A stretch of DNA of 64,000 nt from Taeniopygia guttata (Eukaryota; Chordata; Aves; Passeriformes; Estrildidae), in the NCBI RefSeq assembly GCF_048771995.1, contig NC_133026.1, positions 98,729,501 to 98,793,500 of the forward strand, read 5' to 3'. Below, piece by piece: positions 1 to 13,500 of the stretch. The notes under the pieces are model-generated. The model saw only the letters and a program-made list of their open reading frames with translations, had not been told where the DNA came from and searched no databases. Numbering within the stretch: position 1 is the stretch's first letter; each line of letters opens with the position of its first letter. A program made the position numbers and the translations under genes.

Positions 1-1769
1 CATTTTTTGCACATATGGTTCTGACCAGTCAGCTTTCAATCTTTCATATAGCTTGGATGAGATACTCTGTAGCATGGCTTTAGCAGGTTAATTTAAAGTC
101 TTTATTTCTGCTGTCCCATTTGCTTTCATTTCTGGCACTTTAACTAGGTTTCTATGTAGAATTATATAAATTAGAATTTCATTTGCCAATACATTATATT
201 TATCTGGAATTTAATCTCAGTTTAGCTTAAAAAATTTTTAAAACCAACCCATATACAATGGGTGAGCCTATAATTTATGTTTGTGTAACAGAATTGTTAG
301 GAAAAAAATTCTAATTAGTGACAAAAGGATATGTTACTCTGGAGGTATGCTAATCATCTGGAATTTCTGCTGAAAGTAGCACAAACCAAAATGTAAATAT
401 TTGTTTTAAGACAAAAAAATGACATCTTACATTTATAAAAAGCATAACCAGAAAATATTCAATACTTTCACTAATATATAGTGGGCTGGGGAGAGACACC
501 AAGGCCAGGACCATCAATAAAAGTTGAATGGGTTTTACTCTTGCTATTTCCGTAAAAGAATATTTAGAGGAAGCATAAATATTTTTCTCCTTTTAAAAAT
601 GGTTACAGACAATGCATTTTTTAATAAGTACAATCTGTTTTATGGCATATGAATGCTTTTTATTATATTATTCCAAATGCATATTGCACATCTTGCAATG
701 GAAAACTTATCATGAGAATTATCTACCTAAAAGTAAAGATTTGGCTAGGATATGTATGTCCCCATACAGAAAGGTGTATAAGCATACATTATCAAGGACC
801 CCTTTATCTTGCATAAAGTTAGATATAAAGCTATAATGACCAACCAAGTCTTGACTTTTGCCCAAGTCTTAATTTTAGAAGATTTTTGCTCTATATCAGA
901 GATTACCCCAAGTAATGTTTTTGGGAAAAATAGGCAGCAAAGGAATACTGAGATCTAACTTGCTACATCCATTCCATGTTTCCCCTAATGCCTCAAAAAA
1001 TATTTCTGAATACAAGTTTTGTGGAAGCAGGTCTGTTATATTCTGTGTGGAATCCTCTGCTCTGGCTTTGAATGCACTGAACAGAACTTAAAGAGCAGGT
1101 ATGACAGGCACTTTTCTCTAGCTGTACTGAAAAGCATTTTTGCCCTCAATAAAACCATGTAAATAATAAAAGTCTTCACAATAATACTAAATAAACAAAC
1201 AAATAAATAAATAAAACCCCTGACTTACTTTCCCCTTTCATTTGCTTTTTCTTTTAGATACCTTCTACCAAAGGCAGTTCTTACTAGGTTTCCCTCTGAC
1301 AAGAGAAAAATAGAACATAAAACTGGAAATTTCAGGTTTGACTTTATTACACTCTTATAACTTAGGGCTTCTGCCATATAAGAAGCTGCAACTTTCTATT
1401 TATTCCATAAAAGAAATGTATTTGCTTTAAGATGTGTTCTCATATTTTATATTTCCTGGCTCATAAGCCACCTCAAATTCTTGAAGATGAAAACATTAAC
1501 TGAAGTACTGAGCAAGGTCATTCCCCTGACAGTCTTACCAAATCCAGATCATGTGGAGAGATTATTGTATCAAGAGGTAGAAACAAAATTTTTTAAAAGG
1601 AATTTTTTTGCCATTTTTCTCTTAGTAATCTTTAATTTGTTTTATTTCACTGCAATAAGGGCAATGTTGCTCTGGAGAAGGAAAAAAAGTCTTCAGAAAA
1701 AATGGGTCTGAATTTAACAAAAAAAAATCAAAGCTAATATGCTTTGGGGCTTGGGGGCAGGGGGTGTAT
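1..1769. other. Non-genic AT-rich unique sequence
   Basis: I see no recognisable gene, RNA or dispersed repeat here. Open frames are short (the longest are 74-76 codons at 612-836 and 1481-1711, plus strand), overlap AT-rich homopolymers and have no codon pattern suggesting protein. The only clear structure is a short AAAT/AAAC microsatellite at 1190-1216. Confidence 0.7.
1190..1216. repeat. AAAT/AAAC microsatellite
   Basis: Short tandem run of four-base units, first AAAC-like and then three AAAT units. It is simple-sequence DNA with no sign of a host retroelement next to it. Confidence 0.8.
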
Positions 1770-2322
1770 TATTATTTTAGGCTCTATTCTTTGCTCTGCT
1801 GCTATTCCCTAAAAGTACATTTTGTGGGTGGACCCGGCAAAACTGTGTGTTCAGAATTTTTATGGTTCCAACTGGCTGGTTTGTACCTGTTTGCAGAAAT
1901 GTGCAGATCAAACACTCTCCATGCAGTGGTACCAAACCAGTCATGTCTGATGTCAGGAAAGATGTGCAAGCTTTCTTCAACAAGTGGCCATGGTATGAGA
2001 CATTCCTAGACATGATTTCAGCAGCAGCAGGGACAGTCAAATTGGAGAGTGTCGAAAGCATGTAAGTTCCTTCTTTGATAGACTCTGCCGAAACAGCTTG
2101 GAAGGAAAACCTCATTTGGATGTTCTGGTGACAACAGCAATAACTTAAGGAACAGTGGTGAAAATCAGTTCTTTTCTTGGCCTATAGGACCATGAATAGA
2201 TCAGAAAGACCTGATCCTCACAGGGTTGTGATGCCTAACTTCCGCTTAAATAGTTGTACGTCTTATGCTCCTTTGTGGAGTTGTCTTTCTTTTTCACATC
2301 TCAAGGTGTATCTACATCACAG
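1770..2322 (+). other. Weak exon-like block (unidentified)
   Basis: This patch is visibly less AT-rich than its flanks. A plus-strand frame from 1847 is open to a TGTAAG donor-like site, with the GT at 2062-2063 (CAT|GTAAGT). A pyrimidine-rich acceptor (CTTTTCTTGGCCTATAG) ends at 2187. Removing the 126-base interval would join 1847-2061 to 2188-2322 in frame, deleting a TAA that sits exactly on the donor. A second donor-like CAG|GTTAGA follows at 2322. The predicted peptide includes the fragments PTGWFVPVC and FFNKWPWYETFLD, which I do not recognise. Against a real gene, the minus strand is also open for 112 codons (1777-2115) and a third frame is open at 1764-2009, so this may be chance. It could also be an old transposon or pseudogene scrap. 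No function is inferred. Confidence 0.2.
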
Positions 2323-2809
2323 GTTAGAATTAAGACCACTCCAATTAAATTCAGGAGCTAAAGCACATAAGAAACCTGGACCCTTCATACCAAATAGCAT
2401 ATCATGAGTAACAGAATAATTTTCTAGTCAGGCATCTCAAAGTACTTGCACTGGGACCAGCCAATTAGCTCTACATTGTATTTCTTGTTAGGGTACAATT
2501 AAATCAGTGCTAACTAAGGAGTCTTGGAACTCCATATATACGGTCCATATATATTGTGTGTGTGACCTTTCCTACCCTTCATATAGATCCAGATTATTTA
2601 TCTGTTTCACAAGGCCATTGTGAGGATGAGGTATACTGATAATAGTGAAGAACTGGATGGCTATGATTTAAAGACTGAACTAATAACTTTCATCAATTTA
2701 AAAATTATTATAAAGTGAAATATTGGACAAGCTCTACAAAATTATGTTGTGAAGCTGAACAATGACAGTACTGGTTGATAAAAGAGCTCCAGGATTAAGC
2801 TTGCTAAGA

Positions 2810-2853
2810 GGAAAAAATCTTTAGAAAGAGAGTTAGGAAAAAATCTTTAGAAA
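2810..2853. repeat. Two-copy short tandem duplication
   Basis: The 18-base word GGAAAAAATCTTTAGAAA occurs at 2810-2827 and again at 2836-2853, a period of 26 bases. It is a local duplication, probably from replication slippage. Confidence 0.85.
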
Positions 2854-4087
2854 AAATCCTGGTAACGCATTATAATTTTGTTAGATTTATTCCCTTTGCA
2901 AACTGTTTCTATTTAGCAAGTTCAACAAGGAGTATACAAAAACTGAAGCTTTCTTTAAACTTACGTGGCACGATGAAAAACCCAGTGCAACAGTCACCCA
3001 CATGTCTCCTCAGGATTTCTTTCTTAGATTAAGTTCTTCAGTTGTAAAATCAAAATTTGTTTAGCACTACTTCCAAATGTATTTGTCATTTTTGGTATTA
3101 AGGCTTTTGCCTACCTGGTGAGGGGGTTTTTGCTTGTTTTGTTTTTACGATTTTTTTAAATGAATGTGGAGAGGAATTGGTTTTAAAACAGAAATTCTGA
3201 ATTAATTCAGGAGTACCAGACACTGTGCAATTGGCAGTGTTTAAGGAAGCATGCTGCTGTGCTGAATTCGGGCCTTGACAAATGCATGGAACAAAGATAA
3301 TGTAATAATATTCAGACATTTTCATCCAAGGACCACAGAGCTTTTAATAGAAATGTGTAAGTTGGTAATAAGATTTCTGGTTTACATCAGAGAAATTGGG
3401 CCTAGATATTTGACCTTTTTTTATTCACACAGAGCATGAGCTTCCTGCAGCTGTTGCCAGAGTCACCTAGCTGCTGCTCTGAAGTAGACCAGAGCATTGC
3501 CTGGAGCAAAAAAATCCATCCTAATGAGAAATAACATGGTTCTGACTTTGTTTGAGAAAGGAATCTGAAAGTCCTTAGCCTTTGGGACAGAGCCTATACA
3601 AGTATACCCCAGGTTTATGTTGGGTTTTATGTTTGCTGTATGGCAAGTGGTTTGGGAGCTAAAGATTGGCAAAACTGTCACAAATCATGGAAAATCCCTG
3701 GCAACCAGACCAGACCTCACTGTCATTGTCGTGAGTCCCTGGGTGCCAGCTAACTCCTACCCCACAGCTGTAGATCTGTAGTTTTGTGCCTCCATTAGAG
3801 AACATAGGACTGACTCCCTGGGAATCATGCCTCTAATATCTTGAAAGAGCACTGAATCTAAATGTCAAGGACATCTTGAGTTAAAGTAACAGGTATTGTA
3901 CAGTGTAACCTTTTTGTAAATTTTCATGTAGTTTTTTTATCTTTGTTCTCACCCTGACAAATGTTGATCAAAATAACTTAGCACACACATGGATGCTCAT
4001 AAAATTGATGTGCAGGAAGGATAAGTCTCAACAGAAACCTGAAAGATAGGCATACAGGTTATACCTGCTGACTTTTCCAAAAGATTT

Positions 4088-4120
4088 GCTGATTCTTTCA
4101 GTCTTTATCAAAGAATCAGC
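4088..4120. repeat. 11-bp inverted repeat (hairpin)
   Basis: GCTGATTCTTT at 4088-4098 is the exact reverse complement of AAAGAATCAGC at 4110-4120, with an 11-base loop. Two further pairs are possible beyond one mismatch (4085-4086 with 4122-4123). An inverted repeat of this size is near what chance would give once in a window this long. Confidence 0.8.
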
Positions 4121-7114
4121 CAAGTGTTTCTAAAATGTTTGATTAGCAAGGGTTCTTAGTGTCGAGACAATTAGACACTGGCCTATCTGTTAAAATAATG
4201 AGATTTGATGAGAAAAGTTAGATAATTCTATCCCAGCAGAGGCCTATAACAATCAGTTTTTGGAGAGATAAGATTATTTCAGAAGAGGGTTGTCTGAAGT
4301 TTATGGAAGATACAAAAAGGGAGACTTATGCAGTAATTTTCATTCTTCACTGAAGATATTTGCCAAGAAAAATTATTATGGAAAAAAACCTTTTACTTTC
4401 TGAGTGCAATTTATGCCTTGCAAAGTCTGTGAACCACTTAAACCAATTTCTAGGATCAAGTAAAATGCTTTATAAAGCCTGTATATAACTATGAGAATTT
4501 CCTGACATATTTGTATTCTTAATATATTCTGTATGCTGCTAAGATCCCAGGCTGGGATTTTCTAGGCAGTCTAAAGGAATTATGCTCCACACTGTTTTGA
4601 AAATCCTAGCATCAGGTGACTGTACTAAAACTGCCTATTCATATTACTGGTAAATATGTAATATTTTTAAATAGCTCGGTTCTGTTTCAATATGAATTAT
4701 TTTTATGGTCTTTTGGCAAACTAAAGAAAATTACAAAGAAACCAAACAAAAGTGTTTGTGAGCAGTGTGTAACCATAATGAAAAGAACAATGCCTGGCAA
4801 TTTTGAAAGATGACACAGGTTTAAGTGACTTGTATTTACACCTCTGCCATCCAGAATGCAAAGGGCCATCATGTCCCTTCAGAACTGGACAAGAAAGAAA
4901 AATAGAGTGCCTCTGCAACCCCTGTGATAAGAGGAAGAAAGAAAGATTGGCTTTTAAATCCTCTTTCATGGTTCCCATATAATATAGGAAATCCTCGCTG
5001 ATATACAGAGTCAACTTTGTTTTCTGGTTTCATTGCATTATATATCCAGACAAGGAAATAGCAGTAATATTTCTATCCTGAAAAGTCTTTGCTTTAGACT
5101 TGCTCCTGTCTATCAGAACCTTGTTTCTACTTGATTAAACAGAATCAGGACCAGCAGTTCACATCTGCTCCTTTTTACACAGAGCTGTCCTGTGTGCTTT
5201 ACTTTCCTCATTCTTCTGAAAGAGCAGATTATAATTCTCTACTTAACGAAGATTATTTTTTTGTGTAAAAAGAAGATATTTTACCTCGTCTACCTATTTG
5301 CAGCTTGTGATAATTCAGGGAGATGATCTCAGGTTTAGTGTATCTCACACCATAGACTGAAAAATTTATATTGTATGGGGAATAAACTCCTCAAGAATTT
5401 GTTTAATGTTTGAGGTGTGTGCTCTGGAACAGCAGCGCTGTCACAAAATTGATCTGTAAAGCACAGACACAAAAATCGCTATTGTGAACTTTACCTCAGT
5501 AACCTACATTCCTTTATTTAACCAGCTTGCAGTAACATGGTCACTCAGACAACATCAATTCCTAATTTATCACAGATTTTAGGACTGTAGATCACCTTTC
5601 AGTCCCCAAAACTACCACTGCAAGCAGCTGTTTCCTCTGAACAGATTTTCAAAGCAAAGGCAGAATATCAGCTGGCAGTAGCTTCCTGCCTCCTCCTACT
5701 GGAATTGAACAAACAATTAGATTTTCCAGCTCATAGATGATTTAAATCATTAAGTGATACATGAAATGGTACATTGAATCACCTTCCTGTAACTTGTATG
5801 TCACAAAATGTATCAGTATCTAAACTAAATTGCCCACACACATACACACTTGAGAACACAAACTCATTTTAAATCTAGAAATCCCTTTGAAGTATACCTT
5901 GAGTCACTTTAAATATGCTTGTTTAGCAAAATTAATCCTGTGGTAAGTTATAGATTCTACATTTCTGATTTTTTTTTTTAGTAGGACATAGCCTCATAGC
6001 TTAAAATATAAATACCCAACACATGCTGGATGCTGGCAGCAATCAGATTTCTGTCACACACATGGTCACGCACACAGCTCCTTTCCTAGTCATATGTACA
6101 ACAATTCATATAGTGAAAGTATTTTGAAGGCAGCTTTTGATTAGAAATAAGGAATACCTTGCTAACAGTCAGCTTTCTTTACAGGAAGGAGAGTTTGGTA
6201 AGAAAAAGCTCAGCTCTATAAAAAATTCCTTGTGACATTTCTCAGAAGCCGAAGTGCAGTTTAGAGCATTGTACTTTGCAGGGCACGGCAGAAAGATCAA
6301 ATGCTTGTACATTCGCTGTGTGACCAATTTACCACATTTTAATATTTGTAAAAGCTATCACCTACTCAAATATTATGTACTTTTAGAAATGTTACAACTC
6401 CTTTTTTATTGGCATAAAAAGTGGCCAGTTGAGACATAATGGGATTGATTTAAGAAGAAAGAATGAGTTGGCTTTCTTTGTGCATGGTACATACACAGTG
6501 GCTAATGGAGGGTTGTATGAAGATATTCCAACATGTTCATAACCCAAATCAGTAACCAAGGCCATTCTTGTATGAGATAGTATAGCCTAGCACATGTGCT
6601 GAAATAGCTACAGCTTGGTTGTCCAAATAATATAGCTTTCCTTTTAGAGTTTTTTGAATGGAAGCAAGCAAAAAACCTTCAGCTGGAGACAAAGATATGT
6701 CAAAATTATGGTCTTGATACTCTGGCCTAAACAGAGCCATATGTAATCAACAACAACAGAGTAAACAGGATATATATCACAAAAGCACTTGCAGTGGCAC
6801 AGACACAGATCAGCAATGCTCACGTGACAAATTAATCTTGATGGTCAGATGGACAGCTTGATTCAATTGCTGTGTATGATTGACACATTAGACCACAGGT
6901 GTGCCTTGTGTAACCTACCTGTCTGGACAGGGGCAAAAATAACGTTCTTAATAGGTGAACCGAAAATAGATGCACAAAATGAACTTTCAAAACTCTTCTG
7001 ATAAAGAAAGCTAACCATAAATAGCACTCAAAACTGAAGTAAATAAAGGAATCATATTTTTTTCCATTTTCACAAGCTTTTGCTTCCCTCAAACATTTTT
7101 CCATAGATGGGCAT

Positions 7115-7557
7115 TATAGTGTGCCATGGTTAAGGAATGGTATTCCTCAATTTACTGCTCTCACTGGAACACACTGGGTTGTGTGCTGCTCTCTCATTGC
7201 CTCCCCACACCCCTTCACCTGCAGCAAGATGGAGAGGAGAACTGGAGTCACAAAATAGATCATGCGTTGCAATAAGAACAATTTACTAAAAACAGGAATG
7301 AATTAAGAAAAGGAACAGTAACAATATTAAAAACAGAGTGTAAAAGGCAGGCAAAAAATTCACACACAATGCTTCCTATATGGAAACTGTCACCACACAA
7401 CCACATGCTCTGCCACCAGCCCACACTGGTAGGGACATACCCTCTTTCTGACCATGCCACATGGTGTGAAGTAGTATAGAATAACCACAGGGCCCTGGCC
7501 ATGCCCCTCTTGGCTGCTGCAAAAATCAACCCTGTCCTGGCCAGAACGAGGGTATAG
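7115..7557 (-). mobile_element. Degraded passerine-type ERV LTR (solo, minus strand)
   Basis: Read on the minus strand, the block begins near 7552 with a GTTCTGGCCAGGACAGGG motif, which I recall as the start of a common songbird LTR family. It continues through a 'gggcatggccagggccctg' segment and ends near 7120 with CCTTAACCATGGCACA, resembling the family's terminal TTAAACCACGACA. The 5-base word TATAG flanks the element at 7115-7119 and 7553-7557, a plausible target-site duplication; 5 bp is usual for ERVL-type elements. The 7552 end lacks a clean CA/TG terminus. No internal retroviral genes are attached, so this is a solo LTR or remnant. Family assignment is from memory, and no TATA box or poly(A) signal is obvious. 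Confidence 0.6.
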
Positions 7558-10500
7558 TACCTGCTGATGATTTACCACCATTCAAATATAATTCATTTAG
7601 TGCACCTGATGCTCTTAGAATATCAAGAAAGGGAAAATATTTAGGAGTTGCATTAACTTCCCTTAAAAAAAGAGAATAAGCCAATATAAACTATGCAGAG
7701 TACAAACTGTATTTTATATAGTTTTGCAGGACCTTTCAGATTTATTCCTCTGCACTTGTGCTAAACTTGTTCTTTAATTTTTTTTCTGCTTTCTTCCCCT
7801 TCATTCAGTTCCTATTGCTCAACCTTGTCTGCTATCTACTGCTAGATACTAGATGCTCAGTTTTGGATAATCTTAGAGTTGCTAGATTTTCAACTTTTGC
7901 TTATCTCTTGTCAGTTGCTCAGTTGGACAGCAACTCTTCAGCTTTGTTTCGTTGAAGCAGGAGGATGATTTTAGACCTTCACTTAAACTCTTTCTTGTCT
8001 TCAAAATAATTTCTGCCACCTAAAGAAGGGAAATTTCATTCCCATTGTAATGCAGTTATAGCATTGCAGATAAAAGTGTATGAATAGCATTTATCTTTGG
8101 AGAGTCTGAAAATGAAGTGATGTAATATGGAATTAGACACTGATGAGAACAATGTTGCTTCCTGTTTCTACTTGATACTAACTACAACGTTCCTGAATTA
8201 AGTATGACTGTAACCATGGAAAATACTGAACTCCACCAGACATATGCTGAACACAGAAGATTGCTTCCATCTTCTCTACAGAGCATTTTAGAACAAAAAC
8301 CAATGGGTCCAGTTATATAATTTACTCTTTACTGCTCTTTTGGAAAGGGAAGCAAAACATCTGCACCAAATAAGGCCAACAGAACATAAACAAACCCTAG
8401 CTTCTAGTTGCTGCTTGCTGACCAACCTCATGTAAGGATCACAAGCACTGGTGAGACTTCATTTCTTACAACCATTTTTTACCAGTTGAGTCTGTCAGGA
8501 CACCTGTTGGAAACTGCAAAGAGAAACTTGAATCTTTTTTATTTTATTTTGTGGAGCTTCAGTAATCACTCAGAACAGAATTTTCAAAAAAGACAGTCAA
8601 CTGGGACAAACTCTCTTCTAACTTCGGAGGAGATAGGAGTATTTTATCACTTTACTTTCACTTTATTTTTCTGCAGAGTGATATTCCTGAGAAACAACTA
8701 AATATTTCAAATTATCAGTCTTAAGAAGTATGAGATTGAACAGAGCAGGAGCTAGGATAGCCAGTGGATGATCATTAATTGCAAAGGTGTGATAAATACA
8801 CAGCCATTTGTTCTTAACAGTTTTCAAATATGGTCTTTATTTTGCTTTTTCCACAGACTTGTGTACTTCTTCAGAGAAACCAAGGTGCATACCTGTGGTA
8901 TTCACTCATACTTTCAAAACGTTGTTCTGGGCAAAAAAAGGAGCTATAACTTATATGCAGAGTCAAAATGTATTGTTAGTTTAATTGGAGTCTTAACAAC
9001 CTAATCAAACACAATAAACAGTTATTATTGCAGTTGTAATTAAACTAAAAGTCATAGTCTGAATTACCTAATTATTACTGGAAAAAAATCCTTTATCATA
9101 CTGCTACACATTTTGAACATGTAAGTACCTTTCCTTTGTGTTAATTTTCCAGTGCCCCACTGGCTTACACAAAAAGAATCAGGGAGAGAGGTACAGTGGT
9201 TCCTCAGCATGCCAACCTCTGATAGGATGATTGTGGAAACAATCCACAGTTATGGACTGAGGTTAACTCTGTTCTCAATATTCCATCCACTTGCCACTAA
9301 GTTCTTTACATTATCTACCAGAATGTACTCTCTCACACTTTCTTCCTTGATTCTGAATTCCCCATTATACTTGTTCTTCTGTCATTTTTGCTAACAGATT
9401 TACCTGTCTCTCAGGGTTGCATCCCTTTAATAAGCAGCAACTGACCATGAAGATTTATTGGTTTTCACAGTCTAAAGCCTCTGTATCCTCCTATGCCTAT
9501 GCTGTCTCACAACCCATTTTTTTCCAGTGTCATAAAGAATTCAGTCTGTATAGAATTGCTGGTTATTACTACTTTCTATTAATTAGCATTATGCACTGTG
9601 CTGTGCAAAAGTGAAAAACTAAGGCAAATTTAGGCAGTAGGCACCTGATTGGTAGACAATTGCTATGATACCTAAAGCAAGCTAAAAATAAGCTTAGGTC
9701 AAAGGAAGCCCCTACAAGTCCTGAAGCACTGCACTATTAGGTCAGTACAAAAGCTGTGTCTTCTTACAGGTGTATTTGTTGGACTGCAGCACTGAGCTAG
9801 TGACAAATTGTCAAATCATCTGCCTTTCCCTTAAACCCCCAGGCCAGAGAACTCAAAAGCCTTTATAGGTCTGAGATTACAGATCCTTGCAAAACCTGAA
9901 CCTGCGGCTGGGAGCAAGTTTATAAAACTTTTGTTGGCCTGGAAAAATTATTTCTATCTCAGTCAGTACCTTTGTGCTACTCAGCCATGTTATTTTAAAG
10001 TAATTGCAAATAGCAAACAAACATGGCTTTTTCTGTTTCATATTCTTGCTTTCACTTTATGTATTTAAAAATTGAAGTTGATGAGGAACTGCATTGAATG
10101 CTGCAGTAATATTTGTAGTGAGGCTCGGTAGTGACACTATAAATAGCCTGCAAAAAATGTCTTCACGGGATGCGGATGGACAGGGTGGGTGGTATTTTCT
10201 GTGAACCTGAAGTTTCCCAAGGTGAAGATTTTCTATTAAAACTCTGAAAGCAATGTTTCCAGACATTACTTTCTTGACTACTTTTGGCCTCTTGACAATG
10301 TAACATTATCCTGGGATTTATTCTTGTCTTAACAACCTTGGTGAAAGTCATTTATCTATATTTGTTACATATCTCTATGACCTACATTTATCAAGTATAG
10401 AATTCCAAGAGATCATGCAGACAATCTGAAGGGAGAAAGATTTGTTTAATCTATTAACTTTTAGCTATGGATAATGAATGAATAATCTTTTTTTAATAGT

Positions 10501-13500
10501 CCTGAATTAAAGATTTTAATCAATTTCAAAGTCTCAAACAGAGCAGTTGTTTCCTGGGACAAAATTTTGTTTTTCAGGTTCCTCCGTATAGACAAGCCTG
10601 CAGGGCTGGCTCCAAAAAACAGTAATCCCTTCTTTCTGTATGGCAAGATTCCCTGGTCTGCAGCCCTCTAATTTATTGTTAGATGAAGAGTGTAATCAGA
10701 CTGCTCCTCTGATATTTCTTTGGTGATGCCCTCTGATCCCATTCCCTAGTCATACAGCTAACACCTCTGGTGTTATTGTGGCCATCTGACACACTGGCCT
10801 AATCAATAAACAAGATGTACAAAAAAAGGAGAGCTCTATGGTGAGTTTCTGCAGCCTCCTTTGTGAGGAAACATCTAATTATAAGTAACACTACGCACAC
10901 TGCCCTCTTAAAACACTGGCCCAAAGCAAATGAGAAAAAAAAAATCTATTTTCTAGCACAGCTATGTCTCACCTTTATGGGCGTACACCAAAGAGGAACA
11001 GAAAATACATAGCACATAATTTTGCATTTTTATTATAAGGTTGAAACTAAACACTAGGAAACCTTGTCAGTGCCTGCTAAGCTGATTCCAATTAAAGCTT
11101 CTGGCAGAGTTCCAGCTGTTTTACTACCTCAAATAGCACTGAACATAACAAGGTTTATGAAGCATTCAAAAGTCAAATACCCTATTAACATAAACATGTA
11201 GTGAAGTCAACTCTTCTACAATTTTCAGCTTGCTTTCTTTCTTTCATTTACGTTGGACTAATCTAAGATGATGTCTGTTTTCTTTGTTGCATCTCCCTTT
11301 TTTCTGCTTGCTGAAATGCGAAACAAGATTTAGTATTTGAATGGCGCCTGATTTGCTTGAGAACTTACTCCCTTTGGCAATTTTATTACCATGCTTTTAA
11401 TCCCACTCTGTTTCATTAGCAGTATGCTGAAGGTTTGTTTCTTCCTCTGCTTTTAACTCCAAAACAGCAAGTGGTATATTCCATTCTGGACTGTTTGGGA
11501 AGATTTCTGAAAACCTGGATGCTAACACCAGCACTTAAATGATAATTGCTTGATTCAATTCAGTTCCAATTAATAAGCATGAATAAAAAGGAAGAGCAGC
11601 ATACTACTCAAGACTATTTCCTGATAGAGTTTTGTCACTGTTAAATACTAAGTCATTCCTGTTTAAACTGAATGAAAATTAGCCGTATCCTTCCCTGTGT
11701 CTTCAGCAGGGTGAATGCCCAAAAATATTTAGTGCTTTTTTCCAGGATGCCAATTAAAGCAGTGGACAGAGAGTAATAAATAGAGTGTAATTGAATAATG
11801 CTGATCCCTTAATAAATAGATATATATTTAAAACAATTATAGGCATCTGATAGTAGAATGCATTCTATTGTATGCAACTCACCAAGAAAACACACTTATA
11901 ATCATATTGCCATCAAAGAAATTTTGAATAAGTAGAAATAGAAATATGCAATCATCATAAATTTGGTCTTGGCCACTATCTTATACTTCATGAATATGGT
12001 GACTTAAGATAAATCTTTATGATGTTATTTGTTAACTCACACCATTTTATTTAGTTTGTGATTCAGCATCTGATAATTCAGCTTCACATTCTCAAGATGT
12101 AAATTAAATTCTATCAGTATATCATACTGCTGCTATTCCAGATTCACAAGATTTACAGGACGTTAAAAAAAAATTTCTTGCAGCCAGAAGTATTTTCTTT
12201 CTTCGTATGCAGCCTGACCCAAAGACCATGCCAGTTTACCAAATGGCTGATTTCCACAAGGTCCTGATCAGTTCAATAATGGATTAGATGCAAATTATTT
12301 TTCTTTTGTTTTAGCTGAAATAAGCATTGTTAAACAAGGATAGTTTCCTAATACATAATAAAAACTACCCTAGAATATGTTTTTTAAATGGGAAAATAAA
12401 TCCACTACTCTGAAGACAGATAAACTGTTTTCTTTTACTTTTCAGTTTTGTATTTTAAGGACATTTTATTTTAGGAATTTCTGAACTACTTGTCAAGTAA
12501 TGTGTCATCATCAACTCAGTCCTTAACAAGTGAAATCTAAATAAGTCCAGAAGAGCTTAAAAAGAGTTCAAATTTGTTAGTTTGAGAAGGATATTTCTGT
12601 AAATTATGTATTACTGTTACATTTTCAAAATGCTCTATTCTTTTAATATTATTTTTCCACTACAATGTTTTTTTAGGGACCACCTGGTTGCAAACTAGAA
12701 AATAGAATAATATTTAAAGGTCATTTTGGTTTTTAAACCAGTTCAAGATTGAGGAAGAAAAGTCTTGCAAATACTTGAAATCAAGATCTAATGCTTTGTA
12801 CCTCTTAATATTCTTTAGTACTCTGACACACAAATCTTAAATTCCTGTGTATTGTATAACCTTGGGAAAAACAATTTAAATTATTATTTTTATTAAACAA
12901 TATAATTTGGTTTTAGTTTAATAAGAACTTTCTGAGTCGCACTTGAAATGCATTGTGATCCTCTTTGATACAGATAAGTGGGTTTTAAAATTCCTAATCT
13001 TTCAATTTCTACATTATTTAATCTCTTTTTAAGGTTTAATATTACTCTAAAATGTGTTGGTGTAAAGTGTTGCATATTATTCTGAGAGAAAAAATTGTAA
13101 TTCAAAGTAAATAGTATAATAGACTGTTGCAAGATTCAGGAAGCACTGAGACCCTGAGTTTTCTTTAACTATTGGAGTAATTTGTTCTGAGATTATAGTT
13201 CACTGTGCAAGAGTTTCCCTGCTGCCTTCTCTTTTTTTTTCCTTTTATCTTGATGGCAGCCTTCAAGGTGATTTCTTTTTTAAGGCTATATTTAATGCAA
13301 GCCACTCCAGTTTGTATTCAGGATATAAGAAAGAAAAGCTTGTCAAATCCTACTGGGAAGCTCTATAGTACAACAGGTTACTGCAAATCTACCCACTTTT
13401 CCTTTTTGAGACTACCATACAGTGTTTCACACAAAAGGTTAAATCACTAAAACATATCTTGTGATTTAAGAGTCTTGACAGTAGAAAGACAGCATCAGTA

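Larger units (their letters stand above)
2323..7114. other. Non-genic unique sequence
   Basis: No gene or dispersed repeat is recognised. Minor structures inside are a two-copy 26-base tandem duplication at 2810-2853 and an 11-bp inverted repeat at 4088-4120. The short frames at 3098-3325, 4721-5014 and 6832-7104 (minus) lack splice context and protein-like composition, so I treat them as chance. Confidence 0.65.
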
